Assembly: GCA_003971905.1 (NCBI GenBank)
Contig: RSEE01000113.1
Coordinates: 62,001 to 126,000, forward strand
DNA length: 64,000 nucleotides
Direction: 5' to 3'
From: Moniliella sp. 'wahieum'
Lineage: Eukaryota > Basidiomycota > Moniliellomycetes > Moniliellales > Moniliellaceae
In this document: positions 11,649 through 23,909 of the stretch, one piece after another
Layout of the letters: each line of letters opens with the position of its first letter
Position numbering within the stretch: position 1 is the first letter of the stretch
Notes under the pieces: model-generated
The model's database searches: none
What the model was told of the DNA's origin: nothing
Seen by the model: only the letters and a program-made list of their open reading frames with translations
Translations under genes and position numbers: made by a program

Positions 11649-14600
11649 ATGGATGCCCTCCCCTCTGCACCCACCGCAGGAGCGGCCAGCATAGCCACCA
11701 TCGCACTTCCGTCCCCCACCACCCTCGTCGACCTGCTCGCCGTCCCCATTGGCACCACCCCCGCCATTTCCACGGCCACGTCCCAGCTGGCCACTGCGCT
11801 GAATGCCCTGCCCCCCACCCAATCCCCGCTCAACGCGCATGCATCTGCCGCCATTTCCCTCGGCCCCAGCCTGGTGCTTGCGCGCATCGCAGCTTCCTCC
11901 GGCCCAACCCTCGACCCCCCTTCCGCTGGTGAGACGGCCTCTGCTGACGTATACGCCAACATCCTCCACGCCTTCCTCCCTACTGCGGCCGAGGCCGGCG
12001 AGGCAGCCCATGCGCACATTCACACAGCTGTTGCAGCAGTGGCCAGCGCCTTTGCTGATGCCCACGCTGCCCATCGAGAAGGGGTGCGCGATCGAAGGGA
12101 GGCAAGGGCCTCGCACGAAGCCCGGAAACGATGGCGAGCCCAAGTTCGCGCTGCCCGCAAGGTCCGCAAAGCCCACTCTGTTCCCGATGCTGAACCCAGT
12201 GGATCCCCTCCCCTTCTCGCCGCTGGCCAACATCGCAGCACCATCTCTCCCCCACGCTCTCCCCCTTTCCCGCTCCCAACTGCCTCCACCACCCCCACCG
12301 CGCACCCACCCCATCCATTGGCCCCCATTCCGCCCAAGCCGCCACCTTGGTCGCTCGCTTGTTCTTGTCGCCCCCCCTGGTTCTTCCATTCCGCCGCGAT
12401 TGTCACGATCACTAGAAGATAATGAGAAGGCAGCAACAGCGGGAGGCGACTCTGCATGGCCGTCCTTGCCCTCACGTTCTCCTTCCCCTCCATTAGGGAC
12501 CTGCACCTTATTCCTTGTTCCTCCCGCGTCATCCAGCTCCTTCACACCTCCACTTCCTTCTGGTATGCCTAGCGCGCAAGAAGCACTTCTTGCCGTTTGG
12601 ATGCATGGGCTACTCGCCTGATTGATCGAGCAGGCGACGCGGCACGCTACTGTGCCTGCCATCCCCTCAGCCGCAGGACCACTCTTGGACGCGGGTGCTG
12701 GACTCTATGTGGCAGGCGTGCAAGTCAGCCTCTCGCCACGGAAGATGCAGGTAGCAGTGAAGGTACAGAGGGTGGATACCTCCTTCCGCCTTTCTCCACC
12801 CATCGTCTCCGCTGCGCCCATCTCCTACGGTTCGCTACGTTATCATGCCAGACTCGGTTTCTGCCCATTGTCTTGGACATCTCCGCTACGCCATATCCGC
12901 CCCCTTCCCCCCAATGTTGGCAACCGCCTTCCCTGCCCCCGAAAAGTCTCTTAATCTCTTAACGCGGGCGCGCAATACCTTAGAGGCCCTCCATCTGCGG
13001 TTACGGAAGCGAGTCCATCCGTTCTCTACCGATTCGCCTACTGCGCAGCTCATGGACCGCGACTGGGCCGAGGGCAACTTTCTCCTTCTGGCGGGCGCGG
13101 ACGAGAAACCATTTATTTGGCCTGCGTCACTTGTTTTGGGCCCTGACGCGACTGCTGCACCGAATGATCGCGAAGCGTCGAGCACCAAGTCATCCGCCAA
13201 AACGGCTGCTGGTCTGTCGCTTGCACTTCCTCCCCCTCGACTCCAAGCTGGGCCCGCAAAGTCTTCCGTGGCATCAGTGTACGGGGTGGCCCAACAAGCT
13301 GCTCGCCTGCTCGACGCTCTCTCTCAAACCGAGGTCCGGCGGGGGCTCGTGGTGGTCCAGACCCAGTTGATCCACCCAAGCCTTCCCCGCTCGAACCGGA
13401 GCCCAGAACAGGGATGGAGACCGAGCCAGAGGGGCCGATCGACTTGTGGGATCAGGTCTCCCCTCTAACTGAGCTGTTGCATTCTACGACGCGGAAGGAG
13501 AAGGAGAGTCCAGCGATCGCTCAAGCCTTCGGTTTCTACCTACGGCTTTTCGCCTGCTTCTTCTCCCTGGGCCGTCATGCTGCTGAAGGAAGCACACACA
13601 GCACCTACCTCACCACCCCTTGTACTCCCGGTGATCTACTTTCCCATCCCCGTCCGCACGCTACGGAGTCCGAGACCCGTCCCCCCTTGGCCCGCCTGCC
13701 CCTCCTATCCCGACCCGTCGACGATTCATGGCTCCTGTGGCCGCTACGCCTTCAGGAGTTTCAATGGCGGACATTCCCACGCCACTTCCCTTTGCCGGTA
13801 CACCGGTGCCGGTCGCTGGTGGGCCCAGTAGTCCCCACTCGTTCCACACCAAGTACATGGACACAGGGAAGTTTGCCTTGACGCAGGCTGAAGAGGATGA
13901 ACTCACAGAGGAGACACCAAAGGATGGGGAGGCCAGTCCCCATCGGTCGAGGGCTCGGATTCACTCGTTGCGCTGCGTGACAAGGACCTGGACCAATCCT
14001 GGCTCAGTTCGGATGAATCAGATTCCGAGTCGGGTTCCAACGCCTCTCCCGCTCCCGCTCGCAAAGCTCGGCCACCAGCTTCTCCCTCCCCCCCGAGCCG
14101 GTACGCACGCCCTGGTCCGAGGACGACTTGGTCCGGTTGACCCAGTGGGCCGAGACAGCGATGCACGTGCTGGACAACAAAGGCGAGGCGGACTTGGGTT
14201 GGATTGCTACTCCCGAAACACATGCTCCTATCCGAGAGGAAAAGGGGGAAATGGACGTGCCGAACACTCTGACTTTCCCGTCGGAGCGGGGCTCCCATAC
14301 GGTGCCGATCAACTGGGTCGGTCCCGCTCTTGGCCTAGCACTTTCCTCTCCGGCAGGGGCACTACACCCCACACCCCTCTTGCTGGGAGAAAATGATGAT
14401 CCCCCTACGCTTCCCGAGGACCCTTTGGCTTGGGTTGTCGACCAGCTTGGCCTGGCTCACCACCCTTTGTTTGGGATGGCCAATTTGCTCGCTACCATCA
14501 CCTCTGCCCGCAGCGAATTGGGTCTGAAGAGTGAACGAGCTCCTCTCATTGTTTCCCCTCCTGAGATCAGGACAGGCTTGCACACTGCTCCAGCCACCCT

Positions 14601-16527
14601 GACCCTATCGTCGGCAGCGTTACGCTTTTGGCCTACATTGGGACTGGCGCCTTTGTCGGGTGCCAAGGAAATCACCTCCATTATCCTTGTTCCCGATGGG
14701 GAAGAGGAGGGTCCTAACAAAAGCCGAGGTAAATATGGTTCTGTGCTGGCCTCGGAGACGTTGGAAGCAGTGGAAGCATGGCAACGAGCTTATGAGGTAT
14801 GTTCTTCCTCTGATAGAAGCGACAGGAGCAGCGGTACTAATCTTAACCTACGTTCTCAGAGGATGAACCTGGGCCCCTTTGGGATCGTGCAAGACCCGAT
14901 TCCTGTCCCGAGCAGCACGGCCGGTCCAGCCGGGTGGCTATCGAATGCGGGGCAGGTAAGCCAGCTGCTGACACGCGTCATCAACGCGATTCACGCCGAT
15001 CAAGAGCGGCGGGAGGAACAGGCGCGCCATCCTCCTACGTCTCACTTGGGTCGTGTGCGAACTCGTCCACAGAACGTGCATCCACTCAGCAAAGCCCGAC
15101 CGCAACTTACCGCGCATCACTACGTCCTTTGGCTTCCTTCGCCTCCCGAGCCGGCATCGATCAAGATGTGGGCACGGCAAGTCGGCGCGCTGGAGGCGAG
15201 TGTGCGCGCTCATGTGGGGTCGTGTCCAATTGGGCCAAGGATCGGGCCAATGTATCGGTGCGTCTACTTTCACCCACCGCCTCGAGCACAGACGCACTCA
15301 ATTTGTACGAGGCGCTGGGCGAGCGAGCCGTGCGGGACGGTGCAACGGCCAATCCCTTTCCTGAGCCGATCCACTCGGAAGCGGAAACGGTGCCTGCCAC
15401 CGGAGCCGCGTTCAGTTTGCTCTCCGCGCAATCTGTGCCTATGGATTTCCGCATGCGTTGGCCGTTGGCGTTGGGATCCGGAGTGCTGCACATTGCTATG
15501 TCGTGGCGCGGAGCCAGGACAAGGTGTGGGTAGCCAGTGTGGATGGACAAGCACGAGCTTGGGACGCGACCTGTGTGCCTGTGGGAACGACGGTGGTGCA
15601 AGCCGTATGGGACTATACTGTGAAGATCGCCATGCGTCGTGGAGAACGGCAGGCGATGGTGGTACTTGCTGCTCTGGACCCTGTACTGCCGCGCGAATAC
15701 TCAGCCTGGGCAGAAGTGATGCGCACTCAGCGCCCTGCTTGGGCGGAGAATGTGCTTCTCCTTCGCCCGTTCCACTCGGTACCTTTCACAATTCCAGTGG
15801 AGCTGAGGGCGTCCCTGCCGGGGGGCAAATCGGCAGATCTCGATGCCCCACCACCGTTTGCCATGCCATCCGCCGCCACGCCCAGGAGGTAAAAGGGGCA
15901 AGCCTTCCGTTTCCGTGTCAACCTACCACGATGTGGAGCATGCAGTTATGCGTCCCTCCCGTGCCGTGCGATGCACTTCCGCCGTGGCAGGAAACCCATG
16001 GCGTGGTGGACTCTTGCTGGCCACCTACCATATCCCATCCCGACGTCGGACGATGGAAAGGACAATGCCGGGCCACTTCCCTTTTGGACGGATGACGGAT
16101 GGCAGGCAGATCGCTTGTTGCCGCTGTGAAGGAGGAGGAGGCTTCCAAGCCGCGAGCTACTGCGACAGAGTCGACTGCCGAGGCTGGGGATGCAGCTGTG
16201 CTCGGCCTGGGCGAGGAAGCGATGGAACTCGGGGGATGGGGGGAGGGTGCGACGGAGGAGCCGGCCGAGGTCGGGGAAGTTTCCGATACCGATACTGGAC
16301 CAGGGAATGCAGCCAAGGGCGATGCACTGATACGGAGATGGATGCGGATTTGGGTGCGAAGCCATGGGTCAACCGACTGGTGCGGAGACGCTGGACCAAC
16401 TCTTCTCTCTTGCCTTGGCCTCCCTTCATGGGCTTGTCTCTGCCGCGCGCATTCGGCTGCACCCGACAGCCGAGCTGCCGTGGCACCTCGGTGGTACGTC
16501 TCTTGCGCGGACTGTAGGGCAGGGGGG
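11649..16527 (+). CDS. MED13: Mediator complex subunit 13 (kinase module), frame-broken
   Basis: MED13 links the CDK8 kinase module to core Mediator and restrains Pol II transcription in the nucleus. The C-terminal half is recognisable: RFWPTLGLAP followed by SIILVPDG (about 14.62-14.70 kb), MNLGPFG after an intron (14797-14859, with a TACTAAT branch site), HYVLWLPSP (about 15.1 kb), and KVWVASVDGQARAWD with REYSAWAEVM (about 15.53-15.72 kb), which match the order of the MED13 C-terminal domain. The N-terminal domain is seen as CTLFLVPP and LYVAGVQVSLSPRKM (about 12.5-12.75 kb). The middle is a Ser/Pro/acid-rich linker. Coding sequence changes frame at least six times between about 12.6 and 15.9 kb, including an in-frame TGA at 12619. 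At least two changes sit in C runs (about 13,938 and 14,093). The start and end given are approximate. Either this copy is decaying or, more likely, the sequence has indel errors. Confidence 0.75.
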
Positions 16528-17524
16528 GGTCCTGTTATTGTATGCCTGATGCATGTGCGTTATGGCGTTGTTTCGATGGTGTGTTTCTTATGATAAGCAA
16601 AGCGCTCTCGTATTGCTGTCTTCTCGCAATCCCATGCACCACGTGCATCATGCGCCAATGTGTTGCGTCTTCTCACACAACTATATATTTCGCTGTTCGG
16701 GGTAATCGGTAACTGTTGGAGCGAGCGCTAATGCGCGAACAAGACAGGGAAGCCCCCCACAGTGGCAGTATATAGTGACCTAGTGACCGGAGTGACCCTG
16801 CGCACGCGAGCAAGATCATCCCAAAAAAAACAGTGTGGTCCCCGGCCATATAGTTATTACCTAGCGTGGGAACAGCCTAGTACGCTTGCCCCGTGCCAGT
16901 CCTTTTAATTTTATCCCCTTCATTCCTGCTCCCCTCTCGCTCTCCATCCATCTCCCCCAGGAGGTGAGTCTCACTCATCCAAGGGACGTTACCGTCTCTT
17001 GGATCTTATCAGTCTCAAGTGAAACATGGGGTGTTTTGTACCTTTTTGTACCCCAGCTGCTCGTCCCAGCTCGCTCGCTCCCGGGCCAGAGGAGGAGGGG
17101 GCGGGTCGTGCGTCCTTCCTGACTCAGTGCCCCCCCTACGCGCCACAACCATATGGGCTTAATGCATCCGCGGTACTTCGCAGCACAGCTGTTCTATACA
17201 CACGTCGCTAAAAAGGATCTAACTCTTTTATGTCGACACAACTCGCTCCCGGCCGAGGCGCACACGTGGATGCACTTATCCATGTGGTGGAACACTTCGT
17301 CTTAAGATGTCGCACCTCCGCCTTCTCTTCCGATCCTGGTAGTGGAGCGGCTCCGTAACTGCAAGCATTTTGTCGTTGTGCATATGGTTCCTGTCCCTGT
17401 CCGTTATCCTCTCTGCGCCGCACCATCAGTCGCTTCCGTGAGTGTCTTTATATACCTTTTGAGCAACTGCGGGAGAGAATATTCTCTTTCCCACCACCGC
17501 CACCACCCCTTCACTTCTTTTCTT
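16528..17524. other. Spacer upstream of the OPT gene
   Basis: About 1 kb lies between the probable MED13 end and the OPT start. It holds no supported gene. There are TATATA-like tracts near 16.68 and 16.77 kb and CT-rich sequence just before 17525, consistent with promoter and leader. Confidence 0.5.
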
Positions 17525-20300
17525 ATGTCCATGTCTTACGGTGACAAGGAGGATCGGGCCAAGGAGGCCGTCATTGACGATCAACGGCTCCAGGAACCTC
17601 TACCCTACGAGGAAGACCATGAAGCTGCGTTTGACGGCATTGAACGCGACATTCGTCGCGAAATCACGGACGGTCGTCTGAACGACCCCAACCTTGATCC
17701 TGCCTTGTTGCGTGAGGCTGACTGGGCACTGAACAAGGGGGACGAGAAGGCGGAACTACGCCTGGAGGATGTAATTGAAGATGATTCTATTTACCCTGAG
17801 GTCCGCGCCGCCGTGAGCAATGTCGACGACTACAGCATGAAGGCTAATACCTTCCGTGCCTGGTTCATGGGCATAATTGCCTGCACTGTGCTCAGTGGCA
17901 TCAACATGTACTTCTCAGCTCAAGTATGTTCCACTCCGTGATTGCGTGGTTTTAGGGATGAGAGGCGTATGTCTGATCTGATTGTGTTACTCTGTACAGT
18001 GGCCCCAAATCACATTTCCATCGATTGCAGTGCAACTGTTTGCCTACCCCATTGGTGTAGCCATGGCCAAGATCCCTTACCCGCGCCACTGGCCGCTGGC
18101 GACCTGGTTCAATCCAGGTCCCTTTAACATTAAAGAGCACACCATGATCTCGGTGATGGCCACTGTCGGGGTGGGTTCAGCCTATAGTACCGACATCTTT
18201 ATCACCCAGCATGCCTTTTACGGTCAACATCTCACAGCAGGGTACATGATCCTACTTACTCTGTCGACGCAGATGATCGGTTTCTCGTACGCCGGGTGTT
18301 GTCGCCAGATCCTTGTTTGGCCCGCGTCGATGATCTGGCCAGTGAATCTAATCAACACAGCCTTCCTTACCTCGATGCACGAGAACAAAAAGGTTGGTAG
18401 CTTCCGTGGCTGGTCTCGGTTCAAGATGTTTTCCGTTGCGGCAGCTGTATTTTTTGTGTGGGAAGTTGTTCCCAACTACCTCTTTACCGGTTTGTCCGTC
18501 TTTTCTTGGCCCGCCTGGATCGCACCCAAGAACAAGGGGGTGAACCTCGTGTTTGGTGGCACGGGCGGGATCGGGTTCAACTTTATCTCTCTCGACTGGA
18601 TGCAGGTCTCCAGTGCCCTTGGCTCGCCCATCTATGTTCCCTGGTTTGCGATCGCCAATACGATTGTAGGGTATATGCTGATGATTGGCTTGGTTGCTCC
18701 CATAATATGGGCCACCAACACTAGGTACACTGGCTACCTCACTTTTAGCAACTCGGGAATCTACGACCGCTTTGGCCAAGAGTATAGTGTCGACTACGTG
18801 GTGAACGAGAACCTTGAATTGGACACGGCCAAGTACGAATCCTACTCGAAGGAGTATCTGAGCGCAGTACGTTATACTCCTTAATTCTTCTTCTCTCACA
18901 TGGCATTAGATGCCCACCCCTGTCGCCAAATGCTGACGGACCATATGTGATTGGGGGGGAAAAAGACGTTCCTTATTAGCTACTGCCTCAGCTTTGCTGT
19001 CATCACTGCTACATTAAGCCAGGTGGGATTGTACTATTGGAAAGACATTGTGCGGCAATGCCGTCGATCGCTCCACGAGGAGCCTGACATCCACGCTCGT
19101 CTCATGTCGCGGTACAAGGAAGTACCGTATTGGTGGTACGCAGCCATCTTTGGCATCTCGTTTGGTTTGGCGATCCCGTCGATTTATGTGTACAAGACAC
19201 AGCTGCCCATTTGGATGTTTATTGTGGCGCTACTGATGAGTGCCGTGTACACTGTTCCGATTGGCATCATCACTGCCATCACGTCCAACACCCCGGGCCT
19301 CAACGTGATTAGTGAGTTGATTGTAGGGTATGCCATTCCCGGTCGGCCGGTTGCTATGATGATCTTCAAAACGTTTGGTTACATGACCATGGCGCAAGCA
19401 GTGACCTTTGTCCAGGACCTCAAGTTGGGTCATTACATGAAGGTACCTCCCCGGGACATGTTCTGGGCTCAGATCGTCTCTACTGTATGGGCTTGCATTG
19501 TCCAAGTTGGCGTCACTGCTTTCCTCTTCAAATCTACCCACAACCTTTGCGGCGTCAACCCCAACGAGCCAATCCGTCCTGCCCACTTTACCTGCCAATA
19601 CCAAAAGACGTTTAGCTCAAGTGCAATCGTGTTCGGTTTGATTGGCCCAGGTACGTGAAGAGATCAGACACACCGTGTGTGTGGGCCTATAAAGGGCTTG
19701 CTGAACCATTGGAGAAAACTGACTGAGACGTGTGTGTGGCGGTATGGATTGCTTGTCCCTATCCGAAACAGGCGCCGTTTTGCTGTGGGGAAAACATATG
19801 GGGCGCTCAACATCATGTTCATCATTGGTGCAGTGATTCCGATCCCGACGTGGCTGATTGCCAAAAAGTACCCCAACTCGTGGGTGCGTCTGATCAATTG
19901 GCCTGTCTTTTTCGGTGCGACGGGCATGATGCCACCGGCAACGGGGATCAACTTTACGTCCTGGTTCATTGTTGGCTGGTTCTTCCAGTACTTCCTCCGT
20001 CGCCACTACTTTGAATTTTGGAGCGACTATAATTACGTCTTGTCGGCCGGATTTGACGTGGGCAGTTCGTTGGTCTCGTTCCTGCTGAGCGTGTGTCTCG
20101 AGGTGCCCGACACGCCCAAACTCGCTACAGACAATGTGTTTGCCGGCGATAATCTCTGGTGGGGGAACAAGGTGGAGAGCAACAATTTACAAGGCGCTCT
20201 CGAGCTCGTCCACAAGCCCGTTCCGCCACTCGGATTTGCTCCTGCGCCCAACGGGAAGTGGCTGCCCAATCCGATCCCACCCTCTTCTGGTTCGTCTTGA
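17525..20300 (+). CDS. OPT-family oligopeptide transporter
   Basis: This is a proton-coupled oligopeptide (or metal-chelate) transporter of the plasma membrane. Exons are 17525-17923, 18000-18866, 18966 to about 19650/19654, and 19772-20300, giving about 827 residues, the usual size. It has the OPT hallmark NPGPFNIKEH (exon 2) and the second signature KVPPR (exon 3). The N-terminus is acidic and cytosolic, followed by many hydrophobic segments. Another ATG two codons downstream (17531) is possible. The third intron is the only uncertain join. The strong donor GTACGT at 19651 leaves the frame off by one, whereas the weaker GTGAAG at 19655 keeps it (IGPG-T-RRFAVGKTYG). Unlike its neighbours, the gene has no clear frame break in its exons. 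It converges on the MTG1-like gene. No regulatory site is evident. Confidence 0.92.
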
Positions 20301-20721
20301 CGGCGGCCGGATGACATCCGACGGATCACACCTTAGATCCTCCTGCCAGCCATTTTCTAACCCCTCACTTGTGTTCAGCTTTTCTCCTTGTCTCCTTATT
20401 GGCTCTGTATCCTTTTGCTATGGCCCCCATGCTGTTTTGCCAGTTCATGCACATGCTAGAGCCTACTACCTCGTGTTGATACTCCTGTGTTCCAGTATGC
20501 ATGTGACATTATACTTGTTCTGCTTCCAAGTGCGATGCATGGTGATAGCCCTCGCTGTGCCTTTTTGAAGGGTATGGACCCGGGTGCAGAAGTGGGCCGC
20601 ACCCAAAAGGCCCCGCAAACATCAGCATATTCATCCCATCCAGCTGAGGAGCAGACGCCTACCAAATGTGAGCAAGGAGGGAGACTCACTGCGCTCCGAA
20701 GCACATCCTGTCCCCCGTCCC
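20301..20721. other. Convergent 3' spacer
   Basis: These 421 bp separate the stop codons of the OPT gene (+) and the MTG1-like gene (-). I see nothing beyond presumed 3' untranslated sequence. Confidence 0.6.
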
Positions 20722-23700
20722 TCACTTGTAGGGCATGGGACGAGTATGTTGAGCAGCGCGGAGGAAGCGCGTAGAGCGCTTGGCATTGGTCATTTTGAAC
20801 ATGCCTGCGCGGCGGAGAGTACGGAGGGGAATGCGGTACCCCTTGGCCATGGCCTTGCGGTACTGACGACGTTGTTTGGCACGTAGCCAGCGCTTGCGCA
20901 GCTGCTTGGGCGATACACCCGGGTCGTACGCTAGAGTCAACCGGTCGTCCGATGGCATACCATGTGATGCAGCTGACACGACCAAGCCGCGAATATCGGC
21001 GGTATCCTGGTGCGGAAGTAAGGCCTCGGCTTCCATGCGGGCGCGAATGTCGGCCGGGACACCGGGCGCTGTACCACGTGCTTCGCCCGGGGTGATGCCG
21101 TGCCGTCCCTCGTACTCGTCCTCCTCGAGCTCGGTGAGACGGTACCGTCCGTCCCGCTTCTCCTCCTTTCGTCGTAGTTCGCGGTACACATGGTTATCCA
21201 GCCGCTGGACAAGTTTTCGCAGCTGGATCGCCACACGCTTGCTCAACTTGGCTTCGACTCTGCGTGCACGAGCTTTACTTTGTACCTCGGCCAATTGGTC
21301 CTCTTTTGAGAGTGAGGCAAAGCGTTCCTTTTCTTCGAGCGCGCGTAGCATGCGTTCCTCGCGAGTTGGGGGCTTGCGTCCCTGCCGGGGTGCAATTCTC
21401 TTGCGCAGCTCCGCATCCACTTCGTCCCACGGCTGCATGTCCATCTCGGCACACGACATCCACCCACCCATCGCACGCTTAACGAAGTACTTGGCGGCCC
21501 GATCCAAGTTCTTGTACCCACCTTTCATGTAACCCTGCGGAGTGAAGTCAGCAAGTTTGGTGAGGAAATGAGTAATGATGTTGGTCGGCGGCGGGGGGCG
21601 ACGGAAACGGAAAAAGCGGCTGTAATCCGGCACGGGCGGTCGATCCAAGTGCAAATCCATCTCCCGGTTCGTACTCCGCATCCACGGCGCCAATTCGGCC
21701 AGCTTGTCGGCCCTTGCTTGCTCGGCGGGAGTAAGCAGGACCTGTTCTTCCGCCTCCTGCTCCGTCGGCACCGCCGCAGGGTCCGCTTGCTGCACCATTG
21801 CACCTGTCGAATCGGGTTCGGGCGTAGGCGCGAAAGGAGGCTCGAGCGTGACGGTGGTCGTCTGCGTCTGCAGGTGGGGTGAGGCAGCAAGAAGGGAGGG
21901 CGTGGGCGTTATCGATGGAGACGGGCCCGAAGAAGGGGGCATAGGCTCAGGTACAGGCGCAGGTGCAGGTGCAGGCGTAGAGGGAGACGAGGAGGGGGGC
22001 AAGGTATCCTTGCTGGGAGAATGGGCTAATCTTTGATCCTCCTGCGTCTGGGCAGGAAGAGCATCCGTCGCACTAGCATCCTCTTGTGCCGTCGCCGGAT
22101 GCACATCCTCGGCTCCCTGCTCCAGCAAGGGAGCAGTTTGCTTCTTTAATTTGGCTGCTTTCTTGCTCTTCTCCCATTCCAGCTGAGGTTTCCACGGCTC
22201 TTCCTCAGGGAGAGCAGGTGCGGATTTGTGTGCATCGGCGAGGTGGCGGGGCAATGGCGTTGAGGGTGCTTGGAGGATACGTTCCAGTTCCTCGGGGGGT
22301 GTAGCGAGGATCTTAAGTCGCTGCCGCTCGCGCCAAAGGTCCAACTGACGCCGGTATTGTCGATTTTGCTTGAAGAGGATATATTCGGCAACAATTTGCG
22401 GGTCCTTGTTGGGATTAGGGATGGCGCCAACAAGGGTGAGCTTCATGGCCCGATGCAAGGCCATGGTACCGGCCCCAATGTAAGGCACGTTGATGCCGGG
22501 TGTATCGTAGATGTAAACGGGCGGGACTGTGCGTCTCTCGTGTTTGATGTGCTCAGGCAACCGATCAAACTTGAGCTGATCCAACACCTTTTTTCGGCCA
22601 TGCGAACCTTCGTGGAACTTGGCGAATCCATATCTCCGTCTCTCTCCGGTCACGCGAACCGGGGTAGAAACTTTCTCGGTGCCACGGAATTCGATGGTCT
22701 CCGTCATGGCTTTCGAGCCGTTCACACCCACTCGACGCACAGCGTTGACCAAGGACGATTTGCCACTGTTGGGCATACCAAGTGCGACGGCGCGGATGGC
22801 CCATTCGGGCTCGTTGGCACCACGAAAGGCACCCTTGGCGGTACGAGGGGTAAACCAGGTACTGACATCACTCGGAATGAGACTCAGTTCGCGCGCGCGG
22901 TCCTTGAGCCATTGCACTACCGGTTTAATATCATCGTCTTTGTGCGTGTCGACAAACATGACTTGACCATAAGCCTTGGGCAAACCAAACTCGGCGTGTT
23001 TACGCTCGATACCTTGCCGCAAAGCTTCTTTGAGCCGAGGGTCGATCAAGTCGGCGGGGTGTAGACGACAAGGCGGGCAAAAGCAGCGGGGAGCATGGGT
23101 TCCAAATCCAGGTCCTTGAGCGTCCTGACTTGGGGGCGATATTTGAGACCGAGCGATTTCATGGTGTCTACGACCGCCTGGAGTGGCAGCTCACCACGGG
23201 CGGCGGCAGCGGTGCGGACAGCGAGCATGTCTTTTGGGTTGGGCAGCTGCAGCATTTTTTCAAACACGGGGTTGATACTAGTGAGGGGGATGCGGGCATC
23301 GCGGACCTCGATGACGAGGGGCAAACGGCCAGTTTGGGCGCGGGCCTTGCGGAGGAGCATGGGCATGTTGCGTTCGGCGTACCTCTGGTGGCCTGGATAC
23401 CACCCTTTGGTGGCAGCCGCGACGGTTACCTGGTCGGCGGGGGAGAGGACGAGGCCGTCTTCGTTGTCCTCGTGGTAGTTGGGGTTGACAACCGCATTGG
23501 AGTGGCGACGGGGGAAGTCAAAGAACTGGGGGTGCTGGAAGGCAAGGGTGGGGTGTTGGTCCAGAAGCTCGAGCGCGCGGCCAATGTTAGCCTCATGCTC
23601 GGGGGAAGGAGAGGGGCCGTTGCGGGCTAGAAAGGCAGCCTCGCTGGCGCTGAGCGTGGCACCGGAGCCAGGGGCTTTGGCGGCAGCAGCAGCGGCTTCG

Positions 23701-23909
23701 TCCTCTGCTTGGCCGACCATGGCCTCGACAATGTGGAGCTTGGCCTTGCGGCGCTCCTGCCTGACAGCGCGGAGGGTGGAGGCGAGGCGGGCGGTGGGGG
23801 TGGTGGGACGGGGGACGGGCAAGCCGGCGATGGCAGGCCAGGCGGGTGGCGGAGGCGGGCGTAGATGTGGGCGAGGGAGCAGCCGCCCCAGACGCCAGAC
23901 GGAGGACAT
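20722..23909 (-). CDS. MTG1: MTG1/YlqF-type circularly permuted GTPase, mitochondrial, with large insertion
   Basis: MTG1-type GTPases assist assembly of the large mitochondrial ribosomal subunit at the inner membrane. The start at 23909 gives an Arg/Pro-rich N-terminus resembling a matrix presequence. The permuted order is visible: GWYPGH and EVRDARIP, then the G4 region, then G1 (GMPNSGKSS) and G3 (DTPG). The helical C-terminal domain is split. Its first part (YILFKQNRQYRR) is separated from its second part (FTPQGYMKGGYKNLDRAAKYF) by some 200-300 residues rich in Pro, Ala, Ser and Glu. A further, very basic tail of about 200 residues follows. At about 1,060 residues this is far longer than the usual 300-450. 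The frame changes once near 23,048, exactly at G4, where the text reads YTP/ADLIDP rather than the expected T/N-K-x-D. No introns are evident. The gene is divergent from the acyl-CoA synthetase. Confidence 0.88.

Noticed and set aside
11520-12662. 380-codon minus-strand open frame, Gly/Arg-rich
   Set aside because: It is a shadow of the MED13 5' region and a GCC/ACC repeat. Homology and splice evidence support the plus strand.
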